Shown one piece after another: positions 16,414 through 25,278 of a stretch of DNA of 64,000 nucleotides. Position 1 is the stretch's first letter. Each line of letters starts with the position of its first letter. A program made the translations under genes and the position numbers. The stretch lies in NCBI GenBank assembly GCA_030744435.1, contig JASLQO010000002.1:177544-241543 (forward strand), given 5' to 3'. The notes under the pieces were generated by a model that saw only the letters and a list, made by a program, of their open reading frames with translations, ran no database searches and was not told the origin of the DNA. Source of the stretch: JASLQO01 sp002327525 (lineage in GTDB: Bacteria > Pseudomonadota > Gammaproteobacteria > Pseudomonadales > Azotimanducaceae).

Positions 16414-17319
16414 ATGACGAGATTCTCGGTCGCGTGCCTGTTGGCAATGTGCGCCGCGGGCTGCGGCAGCGGGTCTGATCGCAATCCTGTCGCCGAGTGG
16501 CGATTCGACCCGGACGACGGGCAGGAAAACGTGCTCAACATGAGCGGAGATGCCGGCGAGGTGATTCGGGCACCCGTGGCTCCATCCCTCATCTCCAACG
16601 GAAGTGCCATCACCGTGGCGGCGTGGGTTTACCGGCGTGCTGAGAGCAATGCCGCGATAGTGGCGCACGACCACCCGGCGCTGTACCTGGGTTTTCATCG
16701 TGCCCGGTTCAAGTGGCAGATCCAGCTCGGCGGCGACCGGCGCAGTGTCTGCTTTACCGATAATCGCAACCCGGCGGAACCGGGGCGCTGGCACCACGTT
16801 GCGGCAACGTTCGATGGGTGGGTGTCGCGCTTGTATGTAGACGGTATTGAGAACTGCAGCGACTGGACTTTCGGCGGCGCGGTTGCGCTGTCCGATACAC
16901 CTTTCACGCTGGGCGGTTATCTGGACGAAGAAGACGGGGTGATCGAGGCCCTGGACGGTGTCCTGGAGGACGTACGCATCTACGACGTGGCGTTGTCGTC
17001 ATCCGACATCCGGACAATGGCGGATGCCGGCGTTGAGGAAAGCATCGACGTGGCGAGCCCCGTGCATGGCGCCGGCATGTCAAGTGTCACCATGCTGCGG
17101 TGGACCCAGAACTGTGCGTTGTGCCACGTGCGGGGCGAGGGCGGGGCGCCGGTCGTCGGTGACATCGACGCCTGGGCGCCACGCCTGGCCCAGGGCCGCG
17201 GGGTTCTCTTACAGCACACCGTGGAGGGCCACAACAGCATGCCGCCGCTCGGTTATTGCATGGCGTGTGAGCAGGCCGACTTCGAGGCGATGATTGTTTA
17301 CATGACGGGAGCACGGTGA
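16414..17319 (+). CDS. LamG domain-cytochrome c5 fusion lipoprotein
   Basis: This protein has 301 residues. The start at ATG 16414 puts the signal sequence first, with a lipobox-like CAAGC (Cys17). Residues about 25-200 form a LamG/concanavalin-type beta-sandwich (AAWVYRR, GRWHHVAATFDG, LYVDG, GVLEDVRIYDVALS). The last 80 residues are a cytochrome c5-type domain: heme motif CALCH at 234-238, axial Met276 in NSMPP, and the C-terminal CMAC (282-285) disulfide pair typical of c5. It is probably anchored to a membrane facing the periplasm. It overlaps the next gene (flavoprotein oxidase) by one base, so it is a likely electron acceptor for it (inference). Confidence 0.8.
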   Translation: MTRFSVACLLAMCAAGCGSGSDRNPVAEWRFDPDDGQENVLNMSGDAGEVIRAPVAPSLISNGSAITVAAWVYRRAESNAAIVAHDHPALYLGFHRARFKWQIQLGGDRRSVCFTDNRNPAEPGRWHHVAATFDGWVSRLYVDGIENCSDWTFGGAVALSDTPFTLGGYLDEEDGVIEALDGVLEDVRIYDVALSSSDIRTMADAGVEESIDVASPVHGAGMSSVTMLRWTQNCALCHVRGEGGAPVVGDIDAWAPRLAQGRGVLLQHTVEGHNSMPPLGYCMACEQADFEAMIVYMTGAR

Positions 17320-18686
17320 TGGCCACGATCAACCGTCGCAACTGGGTGTCGGGCACGCTGCTCGCCGGATTCTTTGGCGCCGTTTGGCCGGGGTCCGCGC
17401 GGAGCGCGTCGTTGCCGTGGCGCAACTGGTCGGGCGGGGTGGCCTGCGATCCCGCCGGCCGTTTCGCGCCGAGCACAGAAGGCGAACTGGTAGACTTTCT
17501 GGCCGCCACGTCCGGCCGCCTGCGGCCGGTGGGCTCGGGACATTCCTTCACGCCGTTGGTGCCAACGGATGGTTACATAGTCGTCATCGACCGGCTCGCG
17601 GGGCTGCTCGACTATTCCGAAACGGATCTCACCGCCACCTTCGGGGCCGGCGTGCGTCTCGGCGAGATGGGCCCGGCGCTGCAGCCAATCGGCCAGGCAT
17701 TCTTCAACCTGCCGGACATCGACCGGCAGACGCTGGCGGGAGCCACCGCCACGGGCACCCATGGCACGGGCATCCAGTTTCCATGTCTGTCGGGATACGT
17801 GACGGGATTGCGCCTGGTGACCCCCTCGGCGGAAGTGCTTGACGTGGACGCTGCGCACAATGCAGATCTCTTTCACGCCGCGCGGGTGAGCGTCGGTGCG
17901 CTCGGCGTGATCACCCGCATGACGATGCAGAACCGGGCGCCGTACCGACTGGTGCAGAAAACGTGGATGGCAAAAACCGAGGAGCTGCTCGACCAGTTCG
18001 ATACGCTGGCAGCGAAACACCGGCATTTTGAACTCTTTCCCTACGTTCACTCAGACTACTCCAGCGCGCTTGCGACCGACGAGACGGATGCACCGATCGA
18101 CAATCCGCCCGTGGATCCGGAAGGGGATGCCGGGTTCATACAGCTCATCCGCGAGCTCAGCCAGGTGCCGCCGCGTGAGCGTGTGCCGTTCGTCAATTCG
18201 GTGGCCGAACAGACGCCCGCGTCAGAACGCGTGGATGTGGCCCACCGCATACTCGCCAACGTACGAACGGTGCGCTTCAACGAAATGGAGTACTCCGTAC
18301 CCATCGACGCGGGCGCTGCATGCCTGCGCGAGATTCTGCATACCATCATCGAAAGGGAAATCGACGTCGTCTTTCCGCTCGAGTACCGCTACGTGCGCCG
18401 TGACAATACCTGGCTCGGCATGAGCTCCGGGGAGGAGGATCACGCCGCCATCTCCATACACCGTGCGGCGTGGGAGGACTACAGGCCTTATTTTGATGTC
18501 ATCGAGCCCATTTTCTGCAAGTACGGCGGCCGCCCGCACTGGGGCAAGATCCACACCCTCGGAGCGGAGCAACTGACGAAGCTCTACCCTCGCTTCGAGG
18601 AATTCCGTGCGCTGCGGGCGCAACTCGATCCTGAAGGCCGCATGCTGAACGATCATCTTCGAAAACTGTTCGGGGTGAGCGCATGA
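17319..18686 (+). CDS. D-arabinono-1,4-lactone oxidase-family flavoprotein, Tat-exported
   Basis: This 455-residue flavoprotein starts at ATG 17319 with a twin-arginine signal (INRRNWVSG, hydrophobic stretch, SARSA). The VAO-type FAD domain has RPVGSGHSF, in which His75 is the family's covalent FAD-linking residue, and TGTHGTG. The C-terminal ALO domain ends with RPHWGKIH. The family oxidises aldono-lactones or alditols at C1/C2, passing electrons to oxygen or cytochrome c. The gene is coupled on both sides (TGATG upstream, ATGA downstream), placing it with a c5-type cytochrome and a PLP enzyme. The substrate is unknown. Confidence 0.82.
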   Translation: MATINRRNWVSGTLLAGFFGAVWPGSARSASLPWRNWSGGVACDPAGRFAPSTEGELVDFLAATSGRLRPVGSGHSFTPLVPTDGYIVVIDRLAGLLDYSETDLTATFGAGVRLGEMGPALQPIGQAFFNLPDIDRQTLAGATATGTHGTGIQFPCLSGYVTGLRLVTPSAEVLDVDAAHNADLFHAARVSVGALGVITRMTMQNRAPYRLVQKTWMAKTEELLDQFDTLAAKHRHFELFPYVHSDYSSALATDETDAPIDNPPVDPEGDAGFIQLIRELSQVPPRERVPFVNSVAEQTPASERVDVAHRILANVRTVRFNEMEYSVPIDAGAACLREILHTIIEREIDVVFPLEYRYVRRDNTWLGMSSGEEDHAAISIHRAAWEDYRPYFDVIEPIFCKYGGRPHWGKIHTLGAEQLTKLYPRFEEFRALRAQLDPEGRMLNDHLRKLFGVSA

Positions 18687-19945
18687 AGCGCCGCACACTG
18701 CTCCTCGGCGGTGCCGGCATCGCGGCTGCTGCAGGTGTTGGTGTGTTGTGGAAGCCGGGCGATGAGGGCGCGCCGCACGATGCCTACTTCTCGGCGCTCA
18801 ACGAGCTGCTGAAACGCGACGGCCCGGGCCGGCCAGTGATGCTGATCGATGTGGAACGCATGCGGCACAACATCGACAGTCTCACCGCCTCCGTGGGGCC
18901 GGACAAAACCTATCGCGTGGTGGTGAAGTCGCTGCCGTCCGTGCCCCTGCTCGAGCGTGTCATGGCGCGCGCTAAAACAACCGCGCTCATGGTGTTCCAC
19001 CAGCCTTTCCTAAACGCGGTTGCGCAGTCGTTTCCGGAATCCGATGCGTTGCTCGGCAAACCCATGCCGGTGGCGGCGGCGCGGACCTATTTCGGCAAAC
19101 TGCACGCCGGTGACCGGTCGGCGGCCGTCAACGTCCAGTGGCTGATCGACTCGGCCGAGCGGCTGGCCCAGTATCGGGCACTCGCCCGACAACTGGGTGT
19201 GAAGCTGCGCGTCAACCTCGAAATCGACGTGGGGTTGCACCGTGGGGGGCTGCAGGAACCACAGGCGCTAACACCCATACTGGATGCGATAACGGCTGAC
19301 CCTGAACACCTCGAGCTGTCCGGCTTCATGGGCTACGAACCACACCTCACCGGCCTCGCTGCCGGACTGGATCACCCGGCCGTGCAAAGTGTGTTGAGCA
19401 TATACCGGGGGTTCATCGACGCGGCGAAGCAGGCGGGTGTGGATGTCGGCAACCTCACACTCAACGGCGCGGGCAGCCATACTCTGAAGATCTATCAACG
19501 CGATGCGACCATGAACGACCTGGCCGCGGGATCCGGTGTGGTGATGCCCACCGACTTCGACACGCACCACCTTGCCGGACACCGGCCCGCGTTGTTCATC
19601 GCCACACCCATTCTCAAGCGTTATGACGGCCTGCGGGTCGCGGGCGACCCGTTGATCGCAGACGTGCTGAGTGCCTGGGACCCCAACATGCGCAGGCTCT
19701 ACTACATCTACGGTGGCTACTGGAAGGCCCGGGTGGTATCACCGGCCGGGGTGGGGCAACCGATATACGAGAGCACCAACCAGAGTCCGGTCACCACCTC
19801 GACGGCGGTAGATCTGCAGGTGGACGACTACATGTTCCTGCGTCCCACCCAGAGTGAGCACGTGATGCTGCAGTTCGGTGATCTGCTAGCCGTGAGCGGT
19901 GGCGAGATCAGCGAACGCTGGCCGGTGTTTCACCAGACGGGGTAA
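18683..19945 (+). CDS. DSD1-type PLP-dependent enzyme (alanine racemase fold), Tat signal or anchor
   Basis: This protein has 420 residues. The N terminus MKRRTLLLGGAGIAAAAG looks like a twin-arginine signal. The alanine-racemase N-terminal barrel follows: RPVMLIDVERMRHNI and VVVKSLPS with the probable PLP lysine at 82, then INLEIDVGLHRGG-like text and a substrate/metal region late in the chain (MFLRPTQSEHVMLQFGDLL), as in D-threonine aldolase and D-serine dehydratase relatives. The exact reaction is not predictable. ATGA overlap with the flavoprotein gene and a strong terminator 16 bases after the stop define the operon's end. Confidence 0.75.
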   Translation: MKRRTLLLGGAGIAAAAGVGVLWKPGDEGAPHDAYFSALNELLKRDGPGRPVMLIDVERMRHNIDSLTASVGPDKTYRVVVKSLPSVPLLERVMARAKTTALMVFHQPFLNAVAQSFPESDALLGKPMPVAAARTYFGKLHAGDRSAAVNVQWLIDSAERLAQYRALARQLGVKLRVNLEIDVGLHRGGLQEPQALTPILDAITADPEHLELSGFMGYEPHLTGLAAGLDHPAVQSVLSIYRGFIDAAKQAGVDVGNLTLNGAGSHTLKIYQRDATMNDLAAGSGVVMPTDFDTHHLAGHRPALFIATPILKRYDGLRVAGDPLIADVLSAWDPNMRRLYYIYGGYWKARVVSPAGVGQPIYESTNQSPVTTSTAVDLQVDDYMFLRPTQSEHVMLQFGDLLAVSGGEISERWPVFHQTG

Positions 19946-19961
19946 CCTGTTCGCCGTTCTT

Positions 19962-19993
19962 ACGCCTGCCCGGGCGGAAGCCCGGGCAGGCGT
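19962..19993. terminator. Strong hairpin between convergent genes
   Basis: A perfect 13-pair stem (ACGCCTGCCCGGG with CCCGGGCAGGCGT) and a 6-base loop lie between the stops of the PLP enzyme gene and the minus-strand glyoxalase gene. There is no long T run, but the position and stability suit a bidirectional terminator or 3'-end protector. Confidence 0.75.
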
Positions 19994-19997
19994 GCCT

Positions 19998-20765
19998 TCA
20001 GACCAGATTGATGCGCATACCGCAAAGATAGATCTGAGAATCGCCGGTCACGGCATCCAGCGCGCGCGCTGCCTCCAGGATGGCGCCAGCGTCGGTCGCT
20101 TCCACATCTATTGCGCCCAGCCCCTCTGGCCGGCCGTCGGTACAGGGTACGAACCGCAGGGTTGCATTCTCAAGCCTCAGCACCGGAGTGCCGGCATCGG
20201 AATCTAGATCGATCTGCGCGATCTCCGCCCAGCGTGCGGCTACTGCCGCCGGGTCGTCACACTGCACTTGGGCCGCCGTAATGGCGCGCACCCGATGGAG
20301 TGCGCGGGCGCGTTGCCAGTTCTCGCCCGCGGGTTCCCACGGGCCGTCCGGTGCGTGAGCGCCGTCGCCCTTCTGCTCATCGATCTCGAAAAAGGAGCCG
20401 CCCGTGTCCTTGGGGTGCATCTGCATGTTAGAGAAATCCTCCGTCTCGAACTTACCGACGATGCGGATGCCGAGCTCGGCCACGCGTTGCTTGCGCGGTG
20501 CATGGTCGTCGCACTGCGTGATGACCATGTAACCGCCATCGCCCCCACGGCGATCCAGGTAGCGGCCGCCAGCCGTATCCTCCTTGATCGGCGCCACCAC
20601 CTCGAGCAGCTGATTACCGATCGGCATCAGTGCGTTCTCCAGCCCGAAATGGGCAACGCCCGGATCCCGGAAGCAGACTTCCAGTCCCAATACGTCGCAA
20701 AGAGCCTTCTCAACAGGGGCCAGTTGTTCCGCCACCAGTGCGATCTGTCTCAGTCTCAGCCACAT
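19998..20765 (-). CDS. VOC (glyoxalase/bleomycin resistance) family protein
   Basis: This 255-residue protein has two beta-alpha-beta-beta-beta modules of the vicinal-oxygen-chelate superfamily. The first (LRQIALVAEQLAPVEKALCDVLGLEV, then FEIDE) carries candidate metal ligands H39 and E128; the second begins near residue 155 and is more degenerate. VOC enzymes include glyoxalase I, dioxygenases and epimerases. The substrate is not predictable. It is 17 bases downstream of the PPOX-family gene on the minus strand, so the two may be co-transcribed. Confidence 0.7.
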   Translation of the reverse strand: MWLRLRQIALVAEQLAPVEKALCDVLGLEVCFRDPGVAHFGLENALMPIGNQLLEVVAPIKEDTAGGRYLDRRGGDGGYMVITQCDDHAPRKQRVAELGIRIVGKFETEDFSNMQMHPKDTGGSFFEIDEQKGDGAHAPDGPWEPAGENWQRARALHRVRAITAAQVQCDDPAAVAARWAEIAQIDLDSDAGTPVLRLENATLRFVPCTDGRPEGLGAIDVEATDAGAILEAARALDAVTGDSQIYLCGMRINLV

Positions 20766-20782
20766 ATCGGCCTCCTTGAGGG

Positions 20783-21271
20783 TTACTTACCCAGCAATGG
20801 AAGTTTGAAGTTGTCCCAGGTCACGCGGCGCTCCGGGACAACCACCACCCAGCGGCGCTTGCTGCCGGCGGCTGTGGCGGAGTTGGGCGGCGGGTCGTCC
20901 GACGGCGCGCGGCCGTGGCCGCCGTTGTATTTGATGCCCATCTGGACGCGCGCCGCCTCGAGATGCGGGTCGGCGGCCTCCGCGTCGGCGTTCTCGAGCA
21001 CGGATGCTTTGCCCTGAAACATCACCGCCTGCAGTTCGGGGAACTTCTCGTTGCGGTCGACGATCACGCTGCAGTTGGGATCGGCGCGCAGGTTTGCCAC
21101 TTTCTGGCCGCGGCCGTAGAAGTAGACGCGCCCACCGGCCCAGCCAAACCACATCGGGGTCAGGTTGATGCGGCCATCGGGGCTGTGCGTGGCGATGCGC
21201 ATGTTCCACTCGGTGCTCATCAGCTCTTCGATCTGATCGTCCTCGAGTGCCAGTTCGCGGGGTAGTGCCAT
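20783..21271 (-). CDS. Pyridoxamine 5'-phosphate oxidase-family (split-barrel flavin-binding) protein
   Basis: This 162-residue protein shows the split-barrel pattern WNMRIATHSPDGRINLTPMWFGWAGGRVYFYGRGQKVANLRADPNCSVIVDRNE, shared by PPOX-like and F420/FMN-binding families. Members use FMN, F420 or heme; which one applies here is not visible. The C-terminal 40 residues are proline- and alanine-rich before RRWVVVVPERRVTWDNFKLP. It is upstream of the VOC gene on the same strand and divergent from metY. Confidence 0.72.
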   Translation of the reverse strand: MALPRELALEDDQIEELMSTEWNMRIATHSPDGRINLTPMWFGWAGGRVYFYGRGQKVANLRADPNCSVIVDRNEKFPELQAVMFQGKASVLENADAEAADPHLEAARVQMGIKYNGGHGRAPSDDPPPNSATAAGSKRRWVVVVPERRVTWDNFKLPLLGK

Positions 21272-21366
21272 GATGTGCTCCTCCTAGAACCACACCATAG
21301 CGTAAATACGGCGCTCGCGGCGAAGCCGGTGAGGGGTAAGATGACAGCCAACGAGGAGAGTACGAC

Positions 21367-22665
21367 ATGACCAGGCCAGACAGAGAGTTCGGCTTCGCAA
21401 CGCGCACCGTGCATGCAGGCGCGCGGCCGGACCCCACGACGGGCGCGAGGGCGCTGCCGATCTATCAGACCACCAGCTACGTGTTCGAGGATCCGGAATC
21501 GGCGGCCGCCTACTTCAACCTCCAGGAATACGGCAACACTTACTCGCGCATCATGAATCCGACGGTGGCCGCCTTCGAAGAACGCATCGCCAACCTGGAA
21601 GGCGGAGTGGGGGCGGTTGCGTTCGCAAGCGGGCTCGCCGCGCAGTCGGCCGCACTGTTCACGATGCTGCGCCCGGGCGACCATGTGGTCACCTCGGGCG
21701 CTCTGTACGGCGGCACGGTCACACAGTTCAAACACCTGCTTGGGAAACTGTCCGTGGATCTCACCTTCGTCGATCCGGATGACCTGGCAGCCTGGCGCGG
21801 GGCGATCGGCGAGAACACCAAGCTGCTGTTTGCCGAGACCATTGGTAATCCGGGCGGCAACGTGTTGGACATCGAGGCGGTGGCCGACATTGCCCACGGG
21901 GCGGGCTGTCCGCTGATGGTGGACAATACGTTCGCTACCCCCTACCTGTGCCGCCCGTTCGACTGGGGGGCCGACATCGTCGTGTACTCCGCCACCAAGT
22001 TTCTCGGTGGGCACGGCACGAGCATCGGCGGTGTGGTGGTGGATCAGGGCGACTTCGACTGGTCCAGCGGACGCTATCCGGTGATCGCGGAACCCTCTCC
22101 CGCCTACCATGGCCTTCAGTTTCACGAGACCTTCGGCGTTTACGGCTATCTCATGAAGCTGCGCACCGAAACGTTGCGCGATCTGGGTGCGGCACTCAGT
22201 CCGTTCAACGCCTTTCTGCTGGCACAGGGCGTCGAGACGCTGCCTCTGCGCATGCGCCAGCACGTTGCCAACGCCGATGCGGTGGCGCGCTACCTCGACG
22301 AAGTGCCGCGCGTAGAACGCGTGCGCTACGCGGGGCTTGAGTCCAGTGACTATCAGCCGCTGGTGCAGAAGTATCTGCCGAAAGGTGTCGGATCGGTGTT
22401 CTGTTTCGACCTCGCCGGCGGTCGCGAGGCGGGGCTGCGATTCATCGACAGCCTGTCGTTATTCTCACACCTGGCCAACGTCGGGGATACCAAGAGTCTG
22501 GTCATCCACCCGGCTTCCACCACGCACCGACAGCTCACCGACGAAGAGTTGACCGCCGCCGGCATCGGCGCCGGCACGATTCGTCTGTCGATCGGCATCG
22601 AGGATGCCGATGATCTGATCTGGGACCTGCAGCAGGGATTCGATGCACTAGAGGAGAACGCCTGA
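21367..22665 (+). CDS. metY: O-acetylhomoserine sulfhydrylase / Cys-Met metabolism PLP enzyme
   Basis: This 432-residue PLP enzyme makes homocysteine (or methionine precursors) from O-acetyl- or O-succinylhomoserine and sulfide. Family motifs are FATRTVHAGARPDP, PIYQTTSYVFED, the SGLAAQSAALF segment and YSATKFLGGHG with the PLP-binding Lys211. Length is typical for MetY and longer than MetB/MetZ. It abuts a CoA-binding-domain gene (TGATGG overlap), an association often seen with metY. No SAM or other riboswitch could be recognised in the short upstream gap. Confidence 0.88.
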   Translation: MTRPDREFGFATRTVHAGARPDPTTGARALPIYQTTSYVFEDPESAAAYFNLQEYGNTYSRIMNPTVAAFEERIANLEGGVGAVAFASGLAAQSAALFTMLRPGDHVVTSGALYGGTVTQFKHLLGKLSVDLTFVDPDDLAAWRGAIGENTKLLFAETIGNPGGNVLDIEAVADIAHGAGCPLMVDNTFATPYLCRPFDWGADIVVYSATKFLGGHGTSIGGVVVDQGDFDWSSGRYPVIAEPSPAYHGLQFHETFGVYGYLMKLRTETLRDLGAALSPFNAFLLAQGVETLPLRMRQHVANADAVARYLDEVPRVERVRYAGLESSDYQPLVQKYLPKGVGSVFCFDLAGGREAGLRFIDSLSLFSHLANVGDTKSLVIHPASTTHRQLTDEELTAAGIGAGTIRLSIGIEDADDLIWDLQQGFDALEENA

Positions 22666-23141
22666 TGGATATTGCAAAGTATCAGGACCCCGCCAGCATC
22701 CAGCGCGTACTGCGCGGCCAGCGCGTGGCCATCGTGGGGCTGTCGTCCAATCACCTGCGAGCGAGTCACTTCGTCGGCTACTACCTGAAGCGTCACGGCT
22801 ACGAGATCGTGCCGGTCAACCCGCGCGAGGAGGAAATACTGGGTGCGAAGAGCTATCCCTCGCTGAGTGACGTACCCGGTGCTATCGATACCGTCGATGT
22901 GTTTCGCGCGCCGGACGCTGTTCCGGACATCGCCCGTGAAGCGGTGGCCATCGGTGCCAGGGCCCTGTGGCTGCAGTTTGGCGTCATCAGCGAGGAGGGC
23001 GTGGCCATCGCGGAGGACGGCGGGCTCGACATCGTGATGGACCGCTGCATCAAAATCGAGCACGCGCGCTATCTGGGGCGCATGCACGTGCTCGGCTTCA
23101 ATACCAGCAATATCTCCTCGCTCCGGCACCCGGCGGACTGA
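22665..23141 (+). CDS. CoA-binding domain protein (YccU-like)
   Basis: This 158-residue Rossmann-type CoA-binding protein has RVAIVGLSSNHLRASHFVGYYLKRHGYEIVPVNP and the C-terminal VMDRCIKIEHARY segment, in which the cysteine is conserved. The function is unproven in the family; similar proteins are found next to metY/metZ and may bind CoA or act as redox-sensitive partners. The start overlaps the metY stop codon. Confidence 0.8.
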   Translation: MDIAKYQDPASIQRVLRGQRVAIVGLSSNHLRASHFVGYYLKRHGYEIVPVNPREEEILGAKSYPSLSDVPGAIDTVDVFRAPDAVPDIAREAVAIGARALWLQFGVISEEGVAIAEDGGLDIVMDRCIKIEHARYLGRMHVLGFNTSNISSLRHPAD

Positions 23142-23159
23142 TCCCGCAGGACGATGCGG

Positions 23160-23957
23160 CTAACGGCCGTGGTATTCGGGCTTGCGCTTCTCCATGAACG
23201 CTTTCGGGCCCTCGATCGCGTCCTGGGTCTGAAATACGGGTCCGGAAATGCGGCTTTCGATCTCCAGCGCTTGCGCCTCGGGTACGCCGAGACAAGCGCG
23301 CGCGGATTGCCGGATGGCCTTCACCGCGATGGGGCCGTTGGCCGCTATCTTCTGCGCTATCTCCATGGCCTTGGCGAGGGGGTCGTCGGTCACGTAGTTC
23401 AGAAACCCGAGCTGCAATGCTTCGTCGGCGCTGATCAGATCTCCGGTCAGCAGCAACTCCATGGCCTTGGCGTATGGAAGCTGCACCGGCAGTCGAACGC
23501 TGGAACCACCGGCGGGGAAGAGCGCCCACTTCGCCTCCTGCACACCGAACCTGGCACCTGGTACGGATACACGCATATCGGTGCCCTGCAGGATCTCCAT
23601 ACCGCCGGCGATGGCATGTCCGTTGACGGCGGCGATTACTGGCTTTTCGGTGTCGAAATTGCGCAGCAGTGCGCGCGAGGTAATGCTGGCATCGGTGGCG
23701 ACTTTCTCGTCCCATTCGTTCTCGGGCTGCCGCGTTCCGTTCATCATTGGAATCAGCTGCCCGAGATCGGCGCCAGCACAAAAAGCGCTGCCGGTACCGG
23801 TCAGTACCGCGACTCGTACGTTGTCGTCTTCCTTGACCTGCTGCCAGGCCTCGGCGAGGCGTACGGCCACTTCCGGGTTGATGGCGTTACGTGCCTCGGG
23901 GCGGTTGAATGTCACCAGAGCCACATGGCCTTCCGGTTCGTAGTTTACTAGTGCCAT
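23160..23957 (-). CDS. Crotonase / enoyl-CoA hydratase-family protein
   Basis: This 265-residue crotonase has the early VALVTFNRPEARNAINPEV, the first oxyanion-hole region GTGSAFCAGADL near residue 65 and the second at VNGHAIAGGMEIL near residue 110. The family hydrates or isomerises CoA thioesters in fatty- and aromatic-acid breakdown. In place of one usual catalytic glutamate it has an Ala/Leu-rich stretch, so hydratase activity is uncertain. It lies 40 bases downstream of the CaiB-type CoA-transferase gene, which suggests the same pathway. Confidence 0.85.
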   Translation of the reverse strand: MALVNYEPEGHVALVTFNRPEARNAINPEVAVRLAEAWQQVKEDDNVRVAVLTGTGSAFCAGADLGQLIPMMNGTRQPENEWDEKVATDASITSRALLRNFDTEKPVIAAVNGHAIAGGMEILQGTDMRVSVPGARFGVQEAKWALFPAGGSSVRLPVQLPYAKAMELLLTGDLISADEALQLGFLNYVTDDPLAKAMEIAQKIAANGPIAVKAIRQSARACLGVPEAQALEIESRISGPVFQTQDAIEGPKAFMEKRKPEYHGR

Positions 23958-23997
23958 GATGGCCTCCTGTTGTTTGCGTGATTAGTGTACGCAGGTT

Positions 23998-25191
23998 CTA
24001 GCCGATTTCCGGGCCCGCGTGCAGCACACCGGTTCTCGTGAGGAACTCGACATCAGTTGTCGTGTTGCCGAGCCACTCTGACAGCACTTCCAGATTGTGC
24101 TCGCCGCGATGCGGTGCGGGTCCGCGCACACCACTCGTGGCATTGGAGAAGCGATAGGGCGATTGGGTCACGGGGCGCGTGCCCCCGGCCCGATCGTCCA
24201 CATCCACGATAGCGCCGCGCGCCTCGGCGGTGGGTTGAGAGCGCATCGTTGCCGGATCACGCACGTGTCCCCAGGCGATGTTGATGCTGGCCATGTTGCG
24301 CTCGATGTGATCGAAATCAGGGAGCCCGGCCATGAAAGCGGTGACCGCCTCGCGGCGCAGTCGGATTTTGGTGTCGAGGTCCATTTCGCCGGTGGTGGGA
24401 TCTTCGATGCCAAGCTCTGTCGTGAGCATGCGCCAGAGATATCTGAAATCGGCGGACACGAGGATGGGTCCGGCACCAGTTTGCCATACCTCGTTTGGCA
24501 GGGGACCCGTGTTTTCAGAATCTTCCAGCGCGTAGTGAATCTGATCGTCCGTGGCGATGGTGGCGTCGATCATGGCGATGTCGATGTGCTGGCCACCGCC
24601 AGTCGCCCCGCGCTGGACGATGGCCGCGAGCAGGCCGACCAGTCCGTGCAGGGAGGCATTGGTATCCGCCACCGACAGCGGCAGGTCGCGAAACGGAATG
24701 CCCCCGCGGTGCGCCAGACGATGCAGCAGGCCGGTTTCGGCGTGAACGATAGGTGCGTAGGCGGGCCGGTGCGATTCGGGACCCACCGCACCGAAGCCCG
24801 AAATAGATAACATGACCAGGCGTGGATTGACCTGCTTCAGGGCCTCGTAACCGAAACCGAGCCTCGGCATGACGTCGGGGCGGTAATTCTCGATCAGCAC
24901 GTCGGCTTCGCGTACGAGATCAAACACCAGCTCCTTCGCACCGTCGGCGCGAAGGTCGATGCAGATGTTGCGCTTGCCGGCGTTCTGCTGGTGGTAGTAA
25001 CCCGGCACGCCGCCCTGCACGCGACCCCAGATGCGGGTTACGTCGCCATCGGGGGGTTCGACCTTCACCACATCGGCACCGAGGTCGGCCAGCATGCGGC
25101 CGGCGAAGGGCCCTGCAAGGACGCGTGAAAAATCGAGAACCTTCAGTCCCTGCAGTGGATAGCCTGCCGTCTGCCGATCAACTGTCTCCAC
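23998..25191 (-). CDS. CaiB/BaiF family (class III) CoA-transferase
   Basis: This 397-residue protein has the family opening GLKVLDFSRVLAGPFAGRMLADLGADVVKVEPP, IDLRADGAKELVFDLVREADVLIENYRPDVM and the catalytic-aspartate region LPLSVADTNASLHG near residue 170. It moves CoA between carboxylic acids. Length is normal. It starts a minus-strand set with the crotonase gene. The donor and acceptor acids are not known. Confidence 0.87.
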   Translation of the reverse strand: METVDRQTAGYPLQGLKVLDFSRVLAGPFAGRMLADLGADVVKVEPPDGDVTRIWGRVQGGVPGYYHQQNAGKRNICIDLRADGAKELVFDLVREADVLIENYRPDVMPRLGFGYEALKQVNPRLVMLSISGFGAVGPESHRPAYAPIVHAETGLLHRLAHRGGIPFRDLPLSVADTNASLHGLVGLLAAIVQRGATGGGQHIDIAMIDATIATDDQIHYALEDSENTGPLPNEVWQTGAGPILVSADFRYLWRMLTTELGIEDPTTGEMDLDTKIRLRREAVTAFMAGLPDFDHIERNMASINIAWGHVRDPATMRSQPTAEARGAIVDVDDRAGGTRPVTQSPYRFSNATSGVRGPAPHRGEHNLEVLSEWLGNTTTDVEFLTRTGVLHAGPEIG

Positions 25192-25278
25192 TCAGTGCCC
25201 CGACTTCCAGTGCTCTCGCAGTATAGGAAGGTGGTATCAATGAGAACAGAGGCAGCTAGGTGGGCGGTGGAACCGTTG

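Noticed and set aside
21220..22263. 347-codon open frame antisense to metY
   Set aside because: It covers a well-supported metY gene, and its composition is typical of antisense shadows.
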